Source: Mycobacterium scrofulaceum
Lineage (GTDB): Bacteria; Actinomycetota; Actinomycetes; Mycobacteriales; Mycobacteriaceae
Assembly: GCF_002086735.1 (NCBI RefSeq)
Contig: NZ_MVIJ01000018.1
Span: 39,606-103,605, forward strand
DNA length: 64,000 nt
Direction: 5' to 3'
Below the pieces are notes generated by a model. That model was not told the DNA's origin. It made no database searches and worked only from the letters and a program-made list of their open reading frames with translations. Of the stretch, positions 55,324 through 63,818 are shown in pieces (the stretch's first letter is position 1; each line of letters opens with the position of its first letter). Made by a program: the position numbers and the translations under genes.

Positions 55324-56849
55324 TCCGCGGCGGGCGAAAGCACGCCGGCCGTCCACGCGCAAAGGGCGGCCACGTCACGCCCGGCGCGCGCCACGGTCCG
55401 GTCGGGGCGCACCAACGCGGCGGTGGCGCGGTGGCGGCGTAGCCACGCCGCCAGCGGGCTGCCGGCCTCGGCGACCAGCACCGCGACAGCGCGCCGCCGC
55501 AGCGCCGCCTCGTCGGCCACACTCAGGCGAGCGGCGCTGATCAACGCGAAACCGGGGCCAAGCACGTCGTCCAGCCGGCGACCGTCGCGCAGCGCCGGAT
55601 TGGGGCACAGGGTGCCCGCGAGCCGGCACGGCCGCCGCACGGACCTGTGCACCAGCGCGGAACGGCGCAGCGCCGGCGTCCTGGAGTCGACGACCTTGTC
55701 GCGCAGGCCGGGGACGAGCCGCAGCCGAGGCAACACCGCGCGGCGCGCCGCATCGCCCAGGCGGCCGCCGCCCGTCATCGCCCAACCGACGCCGAGCGCC
55801 AGCCGGATCATGGATCGGGCATGTGGTTTGCGTTCCCGCTCATAGGTGTCCAGCACATCCGGGGCCAGGGTGCCGTGGTGGACGCCGGCGATCTTCCACG
55901 CCAGGTTGGCCGCGTCGCGCAGCCCCGCTCCCATGCCCTGCCCGATGAACGGGGGAGTGAGGTGCGCCGCGTCGCCGAGCAGGAAGACGTTCCCGTGGCG
56001 CCAGCGGTCGGCGATCTGCGCGCGGAATGTGTACTCGGTAACCCGTAACAGGGTCAGCTCGCCGACGGGCACGGTGCGGGTCCACGGCTCGATCAACGGA
56101 AGCAACCGCTCCATGGTGCCGAAGTCGCTCGCCGTTTCGCCGGCCAGCAATTGGAACTCCCACCGGTAGCGGGCCGGTCCGATGCGCATGTAGGTACCGG
56201 CGCGGTTCGGGTCACACACCTGGTGCACGCCGTCCCACTGGCCCAGGTCTGCCTCGCTCGCCACGTCCACCACCAGCCAGCGCTGCTGAAAGTCCAAGTC
56301 CCGCATGGTCGATCCGATCGCGGCCCGCACTACGCTGTTGGCGCCGTCGCAGCCCAGCAGGTAGCCGGCGTCGACCCGATGGACGCGGCCGTCGGAGCGG
56401 TCGGTGAAGGTGACCCGGATCGACGTCTCGCCCACCGCGACGTCGGTGACTTCGGCGTTCCCGCGCAGTCGGGCGGCGGGGTGCCGCTCGAGGTTGACGC
56501 GCAGCAGGGCCTCCAGCTCCGGCTGGTCGAACATGTTGGCCTGGGGGAAGCCGTGCACGCTGTGCTCCGGGTCGCGGTTGAACTCGGCGAGCGTCCGGAG
56601 TCGGTTGTCCACCAATCGCAATCCCAGTGTGGGCCGCGACAGCGCGCCGAACTCGCCGGCGATCCCGAGGCGGGCGATGAGGCGATAGATCTCGTCGTCA
56701 AGGTGCACGGCGCGTGGTTGGGGATACACGCCGGGCCAGCGGTCGAGTACCAAACAGTGCACTCCGTACTGGGCCAGCAGCGTGGCGGCAGTGACGCCGG
56801 TAGGTCCGGCGCCGACGATCACGACGGGAAACCGCTGAATGTCGGTCAC
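55215..56849 (-). CDS. FAD-dependent aromatic hydroxylase (MhpA-like)
   Basis: The 544-residue protein is a class A flavin monooxygenase. It has the GxGxxG motif VVIVGAGPTGVTAATLLAQY near the start, the DG motif LLGCDGANSVVR (about residue 167) and the GD motif VFLLGDAAHLTPP (about 289). The family, including MhpA and PobA-like enzymes, hydroxylates phenolic rings to give a catechol. The last 36 residues are read antisense to the stress protein gene, perhaps after loss of an earlier stop. The GTG start overlaps the stop of the FAH-type gene. With the extradiol dioxygenase upstream it forms a meta-cleavage route. Confidence 0.85.
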   Translation of the reverse strand: MTDIQRFPVVIVGAGPTGVTAATLLAQYGVHCLVLDRWPGVYPQPRAVHLDDEIYRLIARLGIAGEFGALSRPTLGLRLVDNRLRTLAEFNRDPEHSVHGFPQANMFDQPELEALLRVNLERHPAARLRGNAEVTDVAVGETSIRVTFTDRSDGRVHRVDAGYLLGCDGANSVVRAAIGSTMRDLDFQQRWLVVDVASEADLGQWDGVHQVCDPNRAGTYMRIGPARYRWEFQLLAGETASDFGTMERLLPLIEPWTRTVPVGELTLLRVTEYTFRAQIADRWRHGNVFLLGDAAHLTPPFIGQGMGAGLRDAANLAWKIAGVHHGTLAPDVLDTYERERKPHARSMIRLALGVGWAMTGGGRLGDAARRAVLPRLRLVPGLRDKVVDSRTPALRRSALVHRSVRRPCRLAGTLCPNPALRDGRRLDDVLGPGFALISAARLSVADEAALRRRAVAVLVAEAGSPLAAWLRRHRATAALVRPDRTVARAGRDVAALCAWTAGVLSPAADQDDVDGRATITGIRTECNTALLTDPNNRAPRPPRP

Positions 56850-57796
56850 GCGAATCGGACTGCGGTGCGCTGCGTTCCGAGATCGATGGCCCCGTCGTCG
56901 GTGGCCACCGACGCCTCGACGACGTCACCGTCGTGCAGGTAGTTGCGGTTGGTCGCCTGGCGCGAGAAGAACATCTTCCACTTCATCGCGGGCGGCAGCA
57001 GGTTTCCGATGAACTGCACGGGCTTCGGCGGGGCGCTCAGCGCGGTGCCGGCCGGGGTGCCGGTGAGCACCAGGTCACCCGGGGCGAGTTCTTGGAACTG
57101 GGTGAGCGACTGCAGCGCCTCCAGGGGCCGGTACAGCATGTCGCCCTCGACCAGGGCGTTCTGGCGTTCGTGGCCGTTGACGCTCAGGCGCAGCCGCAGA
57201 TCGCCGAAGCGCTTGAGTTCTTCGGCGGTGAGCAGCACCAGTTCGGGGCCGACCGGGGTGAAGGTCGGATACGACTTGGCCTCGTAGAACTGGGTCTGCG
57301 GGAGCTGGATGTCACGCGCGGAGACGTCGTTGGTGACGACCAGCGCGGCGACGAAATCGCCGAGGTTGGCGTCGGAGATGTCGGTCCCGACCGGAACGGC
57401 ACGGCCGATCACCAGGCCGATCTCCACCTCGTAGTCGAGCAGCCTGACGTGCTGAGGTTTCACGATGTCGTCGAAGGGGCCGGAGATGGACGCCGACGCC
57501 TTGCGGAAGAAAGTGAGCGGGGTCGACGCGGGATCCATGCCCGCGTCCCTTACGTGCGACTCGTAGTTGGTCATCTGGGCGATGACCCGGCACGGGCGGG
57601 TCACCGGCGAGACCAGTTCGAGGGTGTCGACGGGGACGGTGGCGGCGCCCGCGGCCGCCCCTTCGATGGCGGCCCGGTCGGCCAGCAGCGCGCCGGTGCT
57701 GGTGGCGTCGGTGTCGATCTTGATCGCACCCTGGGCGGTTTTGAGCCACCAGGCGTGGCCGGTTTCGGAGGCGGTGTGCAGCACGGAAAGGGTCAT
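56846..57796 (-). CDS. Fumarylacetoacetate hydrolase family protein
   Basis: The 316-residue protein is an FAH-superfamily enzyme, with metal-binding acids in LLDYEVEIGLVIGR and VALVVTNDVSARDIQ, then GPELVLLTAEEL and the LTGTPAGTALSAPP loop. FAH-type enzymes hydrolyse or decarboxylate diketo acids or hydrate dienoates produced by meta-cleavage of aromatic rings. The start at 57796 forms an ATGA overlap with the dioxygenase stop, and the longer frame upstream was rejected. It sits between dioxygenase and hydroxylase genes, as expected for a catabolic operon. Confidence 0.88.
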   Translation of the reverse strand: MTLSVLHTASETGHAWWLKTAQGAIKIDTDATSTGALLADRAAIEGAAAGAATVPVDTLELVSPVTRPCRVIAQMTNYESHVRDAGMDPASTPLTFFRKASASISGPFDDIVKPQHVRLLDYEVEIGLVIGRAVPVGTDISDANLGDFVAALVVTNDVSARDIQLPQTQFYEAKSYPTFTPVGPELVLLTAEELKRFGDLRLRLSVNGHERQNALVEGDMLYRPLEALQSLTQFQELAPGDLVLTGTPAGTALSAPPKPVQFIGNLLPPAMKWKMFFSRQATNRNYLHDGDVVEASVATDDGAIDLGTQRTAVRFA

Positions 57797-58923
57797 GAGA
57801 CGGGGACTTTCAGTAGGCCGACCATGCGATTGACATCGAACTCGTTGTGCGCGCGGAGCGCGGTGATCATCGAAACCAGTTCGCGGGGAGCCGATCTCGT
57901 GTTGGTTCCGAGGAAGTCCCTGGTGGCCGGTGGCCCCCACTGCGCCAACCCGGACGCGGTGAAGGGCGCCCAGCCCGGCTCCAGTGTGTTGTCGAACAGG
58001 TCGCCATCGGTGAAGTGCTCGAACAAGTCACCATCCGGGTCACGCCAGTAGTCGAAGATCTGGCTGCCCTGGATGTGTCTGCCGACTCCCCAGGATCGGG
58101 AATACCCCCGCGCGCTGAGGTATTCGCCGCCGGCGGCCAGGGCGTCGAGGTCACTGACCTGATAGGCCGAGTGGACGTAGCGGTTGGCCGGCCCCAGGGC
58201 CATCGCCAACGTGTGATGATCGGCCGGCGTCGATCCGCGGTCACACCGGATGAAGCTCATGGTCGGCCCCCGGTCACGTTGGTCGGGGAAGTACAGGAAG
58301 TCGCTGACGATCATGCCGAGGTTGTCCAGGTACCAGTTGAGCGTCTCGAGGTATTTGGTCGACTGCACCACCAGGTGTCCCAGGCGCTGCACCCGCGCGG
58401 GCACCCGGGGCGGACGCTGAGCGGCGTTGGTGCGCCGGACGTCCCGTCCGAAGTTGAAGATCTGGGGCGGTTGGTCCGGCAACTCGGGCAGTTCGTGCAT
58501 GCCGGCGACGACTCTCACCGGCATGCCGCTCGGGTCGGACAACTCGACCGCCAGGCCGCCGATGGTCTCCGGCAGTGGCCGCGCGGTGGCACCGGCGTTG
58601 GCCGCCAACCGATGGACGTCGGTCTCGTCTAGGGCGCGAAAGGCGGCCCCGGTGAACCGGTTTCGCCGCCCCCGACGCACGATCACGCAGGGACCGCCCG
58701 CCTGGGTGCCGCGCAACTGCAGCTCGTCGGCGGTGTGCCGCGCCGTGTGGAAGCCGAACGCGCGGGCGAAGGCTTCGGCCCGCGCCAGGTCCGGCCGCTC
58801 GAACTCCAACCACGCGATGTCGGCGACCTTGATCACCGGGTTGCGCGACCGGCCGGGATGCTCGCCCCGGCGCGCACCCTGCTCGCTGTGCGCGCGCCGG
58901 TCGGCGCTTTCCGTCAGATCCAT
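57793..58923 (-). CDS. Extradiol ring-cleavage dioxygenase (VOC family)
   Basis: This 376-residue protein has two VOC domains, the catalytic one being the second. The metal-binding set is His in RLGHLVVQ, His in YVHSAYQVSDLD and Glu in DLFEHFTDGD, as in catechol 2,3-dioxygenase and BphC. It would cleave a catechol with oxygen and Fe(II) to a semialdehyde or ketoacid. The ATG at 58923 with a GGGAG RBS 6 bases upstream is preferred to a TTG at 58935. It is the first gene of the operon, and two palindromic operators lie between it and the divergent TetR gene. Confidence 0.85.
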   Translation of the reverse strand: MDLTESADRRAHSEQGARRGEHPGRSRNPVIKVADIAWLEFERPDLARAEAFARAFGFHTARHTADELQLRGTQAGGPCVIVRRGRRNRFTGAAFRALDETDVHRLAANAGATARPLPETIGGLAVELSDPSGMPVRVVAGMHELPELPDQPPQIFNFGRDVRRTNAAQRPPRVPARVQRLGHLVVQSTKYLETLNWYLDNLGMIVSDFLYFPDQRDRGPTMSFIRCDRGSTPADHHTLAMALGPANRYVHSAYQVSDLDALAAGGEYLSARGYSRSWGVGRHIQGSQIFDYWRDPDGDLFEHFTDGDLFDNTLEPGWAPFTASGLAQWGPPATRDFLGTNTRSAPRELVSMITALRAHNEFDVNRMVGLLKVPVS

Positions 58924-58940
58924 GAACACTCCCAACTAAC

Positions 58941-58954
58941 TGACGAAATCGTCA
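58941..58954. promoter_or_regulatory. Palindromic operator TGACGAAATCGTCA
   Basis: A perfect inverted repeat (TGACGA-AA-TCGTCA) lies 17 bases before the ATG of the extradiol dioxygenase gene, where a bound TetR dimer would block its expression. Confidence 0.65.
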
Positions 58955-58982
58955 CATACGAGAGAACGTTCAGTCAAGGGTC

Positions 58983-58996
58983 TGACGAAATCCTCA
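58983..58996. promoter_or_regulatory. Second operator copy, one mismatch
   Basis: TGACGAAATCCTCA repeats the first operator with one change, 42 bases away (four helical turns). It lies upstream of a CATACT -10 (59006-59011) of the TetR gene, allowing autoregulation. Confidence 0.6.
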
Positions 58997-59018
58997 TCAC
59001 TGAGGCATACTGCTGTTG

Positions 59019-59663
59019 ATGAATGCGATGGTGGAGCCCGTCAACCGGCTGGAGCGCCGCAAGCGGCGCACCCGGGCGGCGCTGGTTCAGGCGGCGCAGC
59101 GGCTGATCGCCGAGGGCAAGGTCAACGTGCCGGTCCTGGAAATCACCCAGGCCGCCGATGTCGGCATGGGGTCCTTCTACAACCACTTCGACAGCAAGGA
59201 GCAGCTGTTCGAGGCCGCGGTCGCCGACGTGCTCGATGCCTACGGGGCCCTGCTCGACCGGCTCACCGAGTCCATCGAGGACCCTGCCGAGACGTTCGCC
59301 ACCAGTTTCCGGCTGACCGGCCGGCTGTTTCGCCGCCGGCCGCAGGAGAGCAGGATCCTGCTGGCCAACGGGCTGGAGCTGTTGTCGTCGGAACGGGGTC
59401 TGGCGCCGCGCGCCCTGCGCGACATCAAAGCCGGGATGGCGGCCGGGAGGTTCACGATCGACGATCCCGAATTGGCCCTGGCCATGGCCGGCGGTGCGCT
59501 GCTGGGGCTCGGCAACCTCCTGCGGGACGACCCCGATCGCGACGATGCGCACGCCGCCGACGTCGCCACCGAGAAGGTCCTCGGCCTGTTCGGGCTGGAT
59601 TCCGCCGAGGCGCGCGCGATCTGCCGGCGCCCTCTGCCCGACGGAGGATTTTTCGGGGGTTAG
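59019..59663 (+). CDS. TetR family regulator of the aromatic-catabolic operon
   Basis: The 214-residue protein has a TetR DNA-binding head: RRKRRTRAALVQAAQRLIAEG, then VLEITQAADVGMGSFYNHFDSKEQLFEAA. A helical ligand domain follows with FATSFRLTGRLFRRRPQESR. An ATG at 59019 seven bases after CATACT suggests a leaderless start; the ATG at 59028 is an alternative. It is divergent from the dioxygenase-FAH-hydroxylase operon and has two matching palindromes in the shared 95 bases. A phenolic compound or cleavage product is the likely inducer. The stop overlaps that of the facing gene by 4 bases. Confidence 0.88.
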   Translation: MNAMVEPVNRLERRKRRTRAALVQAAQRLIAEGKVNVPVLEITQAADVGMGSFYNHFDSKEQLFEAAVADVLDAYGALLDRLTESIEDPAETFATSFRLTGRLFRRRPQESRILLANGLELLSSERGLAPRALRDIKAGMAAGRFTIDDPELALAMAGGALLGLGNLLRDDPDRDDAHAADVATEKVLGLFGLDSAEARAICRRPLPDGGFFGG

Positions 59664-60502
59664 CGGGCGACGCCGCCAACGGAGAATGCGACGCTTCGAC
59701 CCACGCCGCCATCGTCACCGGACGCGCCCGGCGTGGTCCACCGCACGCGCGCGGTCCCGGTGACGTGCAGTGCGGCGCCGGTATCGAAATCGACGAACAG
59801 CAGGGCGGCCTCGTCGTCGACGGCGAGGTTGCCGTAGCTGTTGAACATGTTGTTGCCGGGGAAATCCGGCCACCACAGCCGGGTCGGGGAGTCGATACGG
59901 ACGAATCCGGGTGGACCGCCGCGGTGGGAGGCATCGCTACCGCGGGTGGGATGGCTCGTGCCCAGGAAGAACGTGTCGGACGCTGCAACCAATGCTTGGT
60001 CGGTCGGGCCCAGCAGGGTTGCGCGCCGCTGTGACACGGGCCCGGTCATCCCGGCAACGTCGATCGCATGCCGATGAATGTACTTGGGGCAGTTGCCGTA
60101 TGACTGGTCGACCCGCACGGTCAGACCCGCGCCGTCGGCATCGACGAGTTCGCCGTTGACCCGCAGCCTGCGCCGCGTGGCGAAGTCGATGGCGATGAGT
60201 CCGACCTGTTGACCGCCGGGGATCTCGTGCAGCGGATCGCCGCCCCGGGGCAACGCGGACACACGAAGGAGGTCGTCCTCGCCGCGGAGGAACCCCGGCG
60301 GTCCCGCCAGCGGCGAGATCCACAGGACGCCGTCGTGGTCGCGTCCCGTCATCGCGGCGAACCGTTGTGACCCGAGAAACGCCTCGGCGCCTGCGGACAG
60401 GCCCGACGCACGGAGCATGCCCTCGAGCCGTCTGGCCTCGGCCTCCACGCCGGCTCGACGCTGCGTCGCGGTCTCGCCCTCGTGGAAGCCCGTCGCACTC
60501 AT
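59660..60502 (-). CDS. Pyridoxamine-5'-phosphate-oxidase-related FMN-binding protein
   Basis: The 280-residue protein resembles the larger PNPOx-like split-barrel group. It has AFLGSQRFAAMTGRDHDGVLWISPLAG, GLIAIDFATRRRLRVNGELV, QSYGNCPKYIHRH and ASDTFFLGTSHP in the order seen in this family. These bind FMN and are often found near aromatic or ferredoxin-type oxidoreductases. The ATG at 60502 is used; there is no strong RBS. It does not belong clearly to either neighbouring operon. Confidence 0.75.
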   Translation of the reverse strand: MSATGFHEGETATQRRAGVEAEARRLEGMLRASGLSAGAEAFLGSQRFAAMTGRDHDGVLWISPLAGPPGFLRGEDDLLRVSALPRGGDPLHEIPGGQQVGLIAIDFATRRRLRVNGELVDADGAGLTVRVDQSYGNCPKYIHRHAIDVAGMTGPVSQRRATLLGPTDQALVAASDTFFLGTSHPTRGSDASHRGGPPGFVRIDSPTRLWWPDFPGNNMFNSYGNLAVDDEAALLFVDFDTGAALHVTGTARVRWTTPGASGDDGGVGRSVAFSVGGVAR

Positions 60503-60571
60503 ACCAGCCGCAACAATGCCGCCACGGTAAAGCTTCCGCGCGCCGCGGGGGAGGCCAGCGGCCGGCGCCTG

Positions 60572-61069
60572 CTAGGCGACCGACACGATGCGGGCGACCA
60601 GCTTCCCGCCGCGGATGACCCCGATCGTCTGCCCCGCGGCGACCTCGTCGAAGTAGCGTCCCGCGCGCTTTCTCAGTTCGTCGAGCCCGATTCCGCCGCT
60701 CGGGTCGGCCGGAACGGGGGCCCGCTCCGCCCCACCGGCGGGCACGATCTGGGCCAGTAATCGGCCGCCGCGAACGACGTTGACCGTCTCCCCGGCCGCG
60801 ACCCGGTCGAAGCACCGCCCGGCCCGGGTTCGCAGTTCGTCGAGTCCGACCCACCCACCGGCGTCGGACGCCGCGGGTTGGACGGATCGCGCCGGGATCG
60901 GAGCCACCCTGAAGTCACCCACCGGCACGATCCGCGCCACCAGCTTGCCGCGACGCACGACGTCGATACTCTCCCCGGCGGCGACCCGCTCGAGATATGT
61001 GCATGCGTTGCTCCGAAGTTGGCCCAAGCCAATCGCTTTCCGCATTTCGCTCCGATCTCCGTCGTTCAT
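60572..61069 (-). CDS. Triple Phd/YefM-antitoxin-like domain protein coupled to mceF
   Basis: The 165-residue protein consists of three tandem Phd/YefM-type N-terminal domains of about 45 residues. Each reads roughly L-x-x-L-R-x-x-A-x-x-Y/F-x-x-R/E-V-A-A-G and V-x-R-x-G-K/R-L-x-A-x-I-V: for instance NACTYLERVAAGESIDVVRR, then RAGRCFDRVAAGETVNVVRG, then RAGRYFDEVAAGQTIGVIRG. Antitoxins of this family use the fold to bind operator DNA, with a separate C-terminal segment to neutralise a toxin; that segment appears to be missing. No toxin gene is adjacent. The start overlaps the mceF stop (ATGA), so it is expressed with the Mce operon. Function unknown; a DNA-binding regulator is my guess. Confidence 0.7.
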   Translation of the reverse strand: MNDGDRSEMRKAIGLGQLRSNACTYLERVAAGESIDVVRRGKLVARIVPVGDFRVAPIPARSVQPAASDAGGWVGLDELRTRAGRCFDRVAAGETVNVVRGGRLLAQIVPAGGAERAPVPADPSGGIGLDELRKRAGRYFDEVAAGQTIGVIRGGKLVARIVSVA

Positions 61070-62622
61070 CGGCCGGCCGGCGGCGCCAGCATGTCCTTCC
61101 AGCCGTCGTCACCCGTTTTGCTCGAGTTCTCCACCGCGTATTTGGCGCCGTCGGGCCCCACCAGTTCGCCGCTCTGGGGAAGGTAAACGGCCGGGGGCGG
61201 ACCGCCGGGCGTATAGACGCACGGATTCGGTTGTTGCCCATTGCATTCGACGCTGCCCGACCCAGGCCGCTGCAGTGGATCGCTGATCGGGGGTGGGGTG
61301 CCCGCGACCCGGTCGGACGGTGCCGGGTTGAGGCCGTTGTCGACCGACGGCGCGGGCATCACCAGACCCGGCTTCACGGGCTGGTCGCAGCGTGCCGCGG
61401 GCGCGGGGCAGGTGACGATCTGATTGGGGTCGCCGTACCACGGGTTGGTGCCCAGCGGAACGTAGGGTTTGGAGTCGCGGCACTCCCGCGGCGTGGCGGC
61501 GCGTTTACCGGGGACATCGACACACGGCAGGTTCCGCGCGCCGCGCACGGCGTTGGCGGCGGTGTCCTGCGGGATCTTGCAATAGGTTCCGGACGGCATC
61601 GGCGCCAGGCTGGTGTCCGCGGGAGATCGCCACTGCGGCGCCGGCAGGAACCCGGTCAGACACGGCGGGGGCTGGTTGATGGTGAGCGAGGTGCCCAGCG
61701 ACGCGTAGCCCGGGAAGGCCGACGTCACGGTCTGGCCCTCCGACGCGCCCTGCGGGTAGGCGACCAGCAGTTGCTCGACGCCCTTGTGGTAGCGCTTGAG
61801 CATGTCCCACACGATCGCGAGATTCGCCAGTGTCTGCGGCAGCGACTCACGGACGTCGCCGAACACCTCGTTGACCTGATCCGCCGTCGGCGCCGCCTGG
61901 GTCAGGATGCTTTGCACGTGCTGGTCGCTCTCCGCGCTCTGGGCGGCCAGAATGTTCAGGTTGTGCGACCAGCGCTCGATCGAGTCACCGGAGTTGACCT
62001 GGCTGTCGATGATCGGCCCGGAGTTTTGGACGATGTCGTTGATGTCGGAGATGTTGGTCTTGAAGTCGCCTGCGATCGCCTGCGTCGCATCGACCAGCCG
62101 TTGCAGGGCGGGGCCCAATCCGCCGACGGCTTGGGCTGTTTCGTCGAGCAGCGAGGCGATCTTGTCCTTGGGCAGCACGGCCAGCCCGCGGTTCGCCGCG
62201 TCCAGCGCCGGACCGATTTCGGTGGGTATGGTGCCCTTGGTGATGGTCTGACCGGGCGAGAAGTATTGGCGCGGGTTCCCCACCGACACCAGGTCCAGAT
62301 ACTGCTCACCGACCGCCGACACCGAATGCACGTTCGCCGACGCGTCAATCGGGATCTTGTAGCGGTCGCCGATGCTCATCGTGACCCGGGCGCCCGTGGC
62401 GGTGGGCTCGACAGCGGTGACGGTGCCGATGGTTTCGCCGCGATAGGTGACGTTGGAGGTCTTGTACAGCCCGCCCGACGCGGGCAGCTCGGCCTTCAGC
62501 GTGTACTGGCCGATCCCCATCGCAGTGGGAATCTGCAGGTAGTACCAGCCCAGCGCAACCGCGGTGATCGCCGTGAGGACGGCGAACATGACCAGCTGGC
62601 GCTTGATGAAACGGGTCAGCAT
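61066..62622 (-). CDS. Mce family protein, MceF-like
   Basis: The 518-residue protein is the last Mce subunit of this operon. It has an N-terminal membrane helix (QLVMFAVLTAITAVALGWYY) and the Mce domain (residues 40-120: VTYRGETIGTVTAVEPTATGA, then VGEQYLDLVSV). A helical region of about 170 residues and a Pro- and Cys-rich C-terminal tail follow. Mce proteins form a lipid-transport channel across the cell envelope with the YrbE permeases. The ATG at 62622 lies 7 bases inside the MceE gene. Which mce locus this is cannot be told from the window. Confidence 0.9.
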   Translation of the reverse strand: MLTRFIKRQLVMFAVLTAITAVALGWYYLQIPTAMGIGQYTLKAELPASGGLYKTSNVTYRGETIGTVTAVEPTATGARVTMSIGDRYKIPIDASANVHSVSAVGEQYLDLVSVGNPRQYFSPGQTITKGTIPTEIGPALDAANRGLAVLPKDKIASLLDETAQAVGGLGPALQRLVDATQAIAGDFKTNISDINDIVQNSGPIIDSQVNSGDSIERWSHNLNILAAQSAESDQHVQSILTQAAPTADQVNEVFGDVRESLPQTLANLAIVWDMLKRYHKGVEQLLVAYPQGASEGQTVTSAFPGYASLGTSLTINQPPPCLTGFLPAPQWRSPADTSLAPMPSGTYCKIPQDTAANAVRGARNLPCVDVPGKRAATPRECRDSKPYVPLGTNPWYGDPNQIVTCPAPAARCDQPVKPGLVMPAPSVDNGLNPAPSDRVAGTPPPISDPLQRPGSGSVECNGQQPNPCVYTPGGPPPAVYLPQSGELVGPDGAKYAVENSSKTGDDGWKDMLAPPAGR

Positions 62623-63818
62623 TGCCGGTCCGCCCTTTCGACCAGCGGGCCGCCCGGGGCGTCGTTGGGGTTCGGCGTGTACCGGACGTCGGGGATCATC
62701 GTTTCGGGGTCGCGGCCCCACGATTGCTCGAGCGCGCGCAGCGCCCCGGAGAACCCGGTCCCGGTGAGGACCGCGTTGTCGACGGCGCTCATCGTCAGAT
62801 CGAGCGTCAGCGACAGGTTGAAATAGTCGCCGCGGAATGCCTTGGGCACGGCGTCGATGTCGAACGGCCGGACGAGGATCAGCTTGAGCGCGCGAATCAG
62901 ATACGGCGCCGCGCGGCCGAGTTCCCGCAGCGGGCACTGCAGCGACGCCAGGTCCTGGTGCAGGTCGCCCCGCGCGGCCGACAGGTATTGGTCGGCGACC
63001 CCGCTGAGCCGTCCCGTCGCGTCGACCGCGTTGATCAGAAGGTTTTGCTTTTCGGCGAAATGCTTTAGCAGCGGCGGGAATTCGGTGAGGACCCGATCCA
63101 GCACGTCGGAGCGGGGACCCACGTACGACAGCAGCCGGTTGGTGGAATCGATGGCCCGGGTGATGTCAGCGCGTTGCTCGTCGAGCCGGGCGGTGAAGGT
63201 ATCCAGCTTGCCGAGGAAAGCGCGGATCTGGTCGGCCCGGCCGTTCACGACGTTGTAGACCTCGTTCTGCAGGACTTCGAGGTTCGGGATGCCTCCCCCG
63301 CGCAGCACGATGGCGAGGCTCGCCAGCGTCTGCTCGGTCGTCGGATACGTGGACGCATTTTTCAGCGGGATGGTGTCGCCGTTCCGCAGTGGCTCCGGGG
63401 ACGGGTTGGGTGGTGCCGCCAGCTCCACGTGCTGTGAACCCAGCAGGCTGGTCTGACCGATCTTGGCGGTCGCGTTCCTGGGCAACTTCACGTTCTTGCC
63501 CAACCGCAGCGTCAGCGTCGCAACCCAGTTCTTGAGTTCGATCGCGCGCACCGTGCCGACGAAGACGTCGGCCACCCGCACCCGGCTGTTGTCGTTGAGG
63601 GCCAGCGTGTCGGGCATCTGCACGTAAACGGTGTAGGAACCGGGCCCGGAGCCCGGGCCGCCGGGCATCGGCACGTTCGCGATTCCGTGCCACTTCGCGC
63701 ACGAGGTGAGCACCGCCGCGGCGCTCAGGACGGCCGCCCCCTTCAAGGCCGTGCGCCGGGTGCGGGAACCGAACGCGCGCAGCGATTGTGCGGTCGCCAC
63801 GCGCCTCGCGGCCGTCAC
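62616..63818 (-). CDS. Mce family lipoprotein, MceE (LprK-like)
   Basis: The 400-residue protein has a basic N-terminus, a hydrophobic signal and a lipobox LTSC (Cys40), which identifies the lipoprotein subunit of an Mce system. The Mce domain reads YTVYVQMPDTLALNDNSRVR, VFVGTVRAIELKNW, then LGSQHVELAAPP. A long helical region follows. It is anchored in the membrane and forms part of the lipid-transport complex with MceA-F. The GTG overlaps the mceD stop (GTGA) and the gene overlaps mceF by 7 bases, so translation is coupled along the operon. Confidence 0.92.
   Translation of the reverse strand: MTAARRVATAQSLRAFGSRTRRTALKGAAVLSAAAVLTSCAKWHGIANVPMPGGPGSGPGSYTVYVQMPDTLALNDNSRVRVADVFVGTVRAIELKNWVATLTLRLGKNVKLPRNATAKIGQTSLLGSQHVELAAPPNPSPEPLRNGDTIPLKNASTYPTTEQTLASLAIVLRGGGIPNLEVLQNEVYNVVNGRADQIRAFLGKLDTFTARLDEQRADITRAIDSTNRLLSYVGPRSDVLDRVLTEFPPLLKHFAEKQNLLINAVDATGRLSGVADQYLSAARGDLHQDLASLQCPLRELGRAAPYLIRALKLILVRPFDIDAVPKAFRGDYFNLSLTLDLTMSAVDNAVLTGTGFSGALRALEQSWGRDPETMIPDVRYTPNPNDAPGGPLVERADRQC

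Noticed and set aside
60572..61069. A complete type II toxin-antitoxin system
   Set aside because: Neither neighbour looks like a toxin: one side is mceF and the other is an FMN split-barrel protein.
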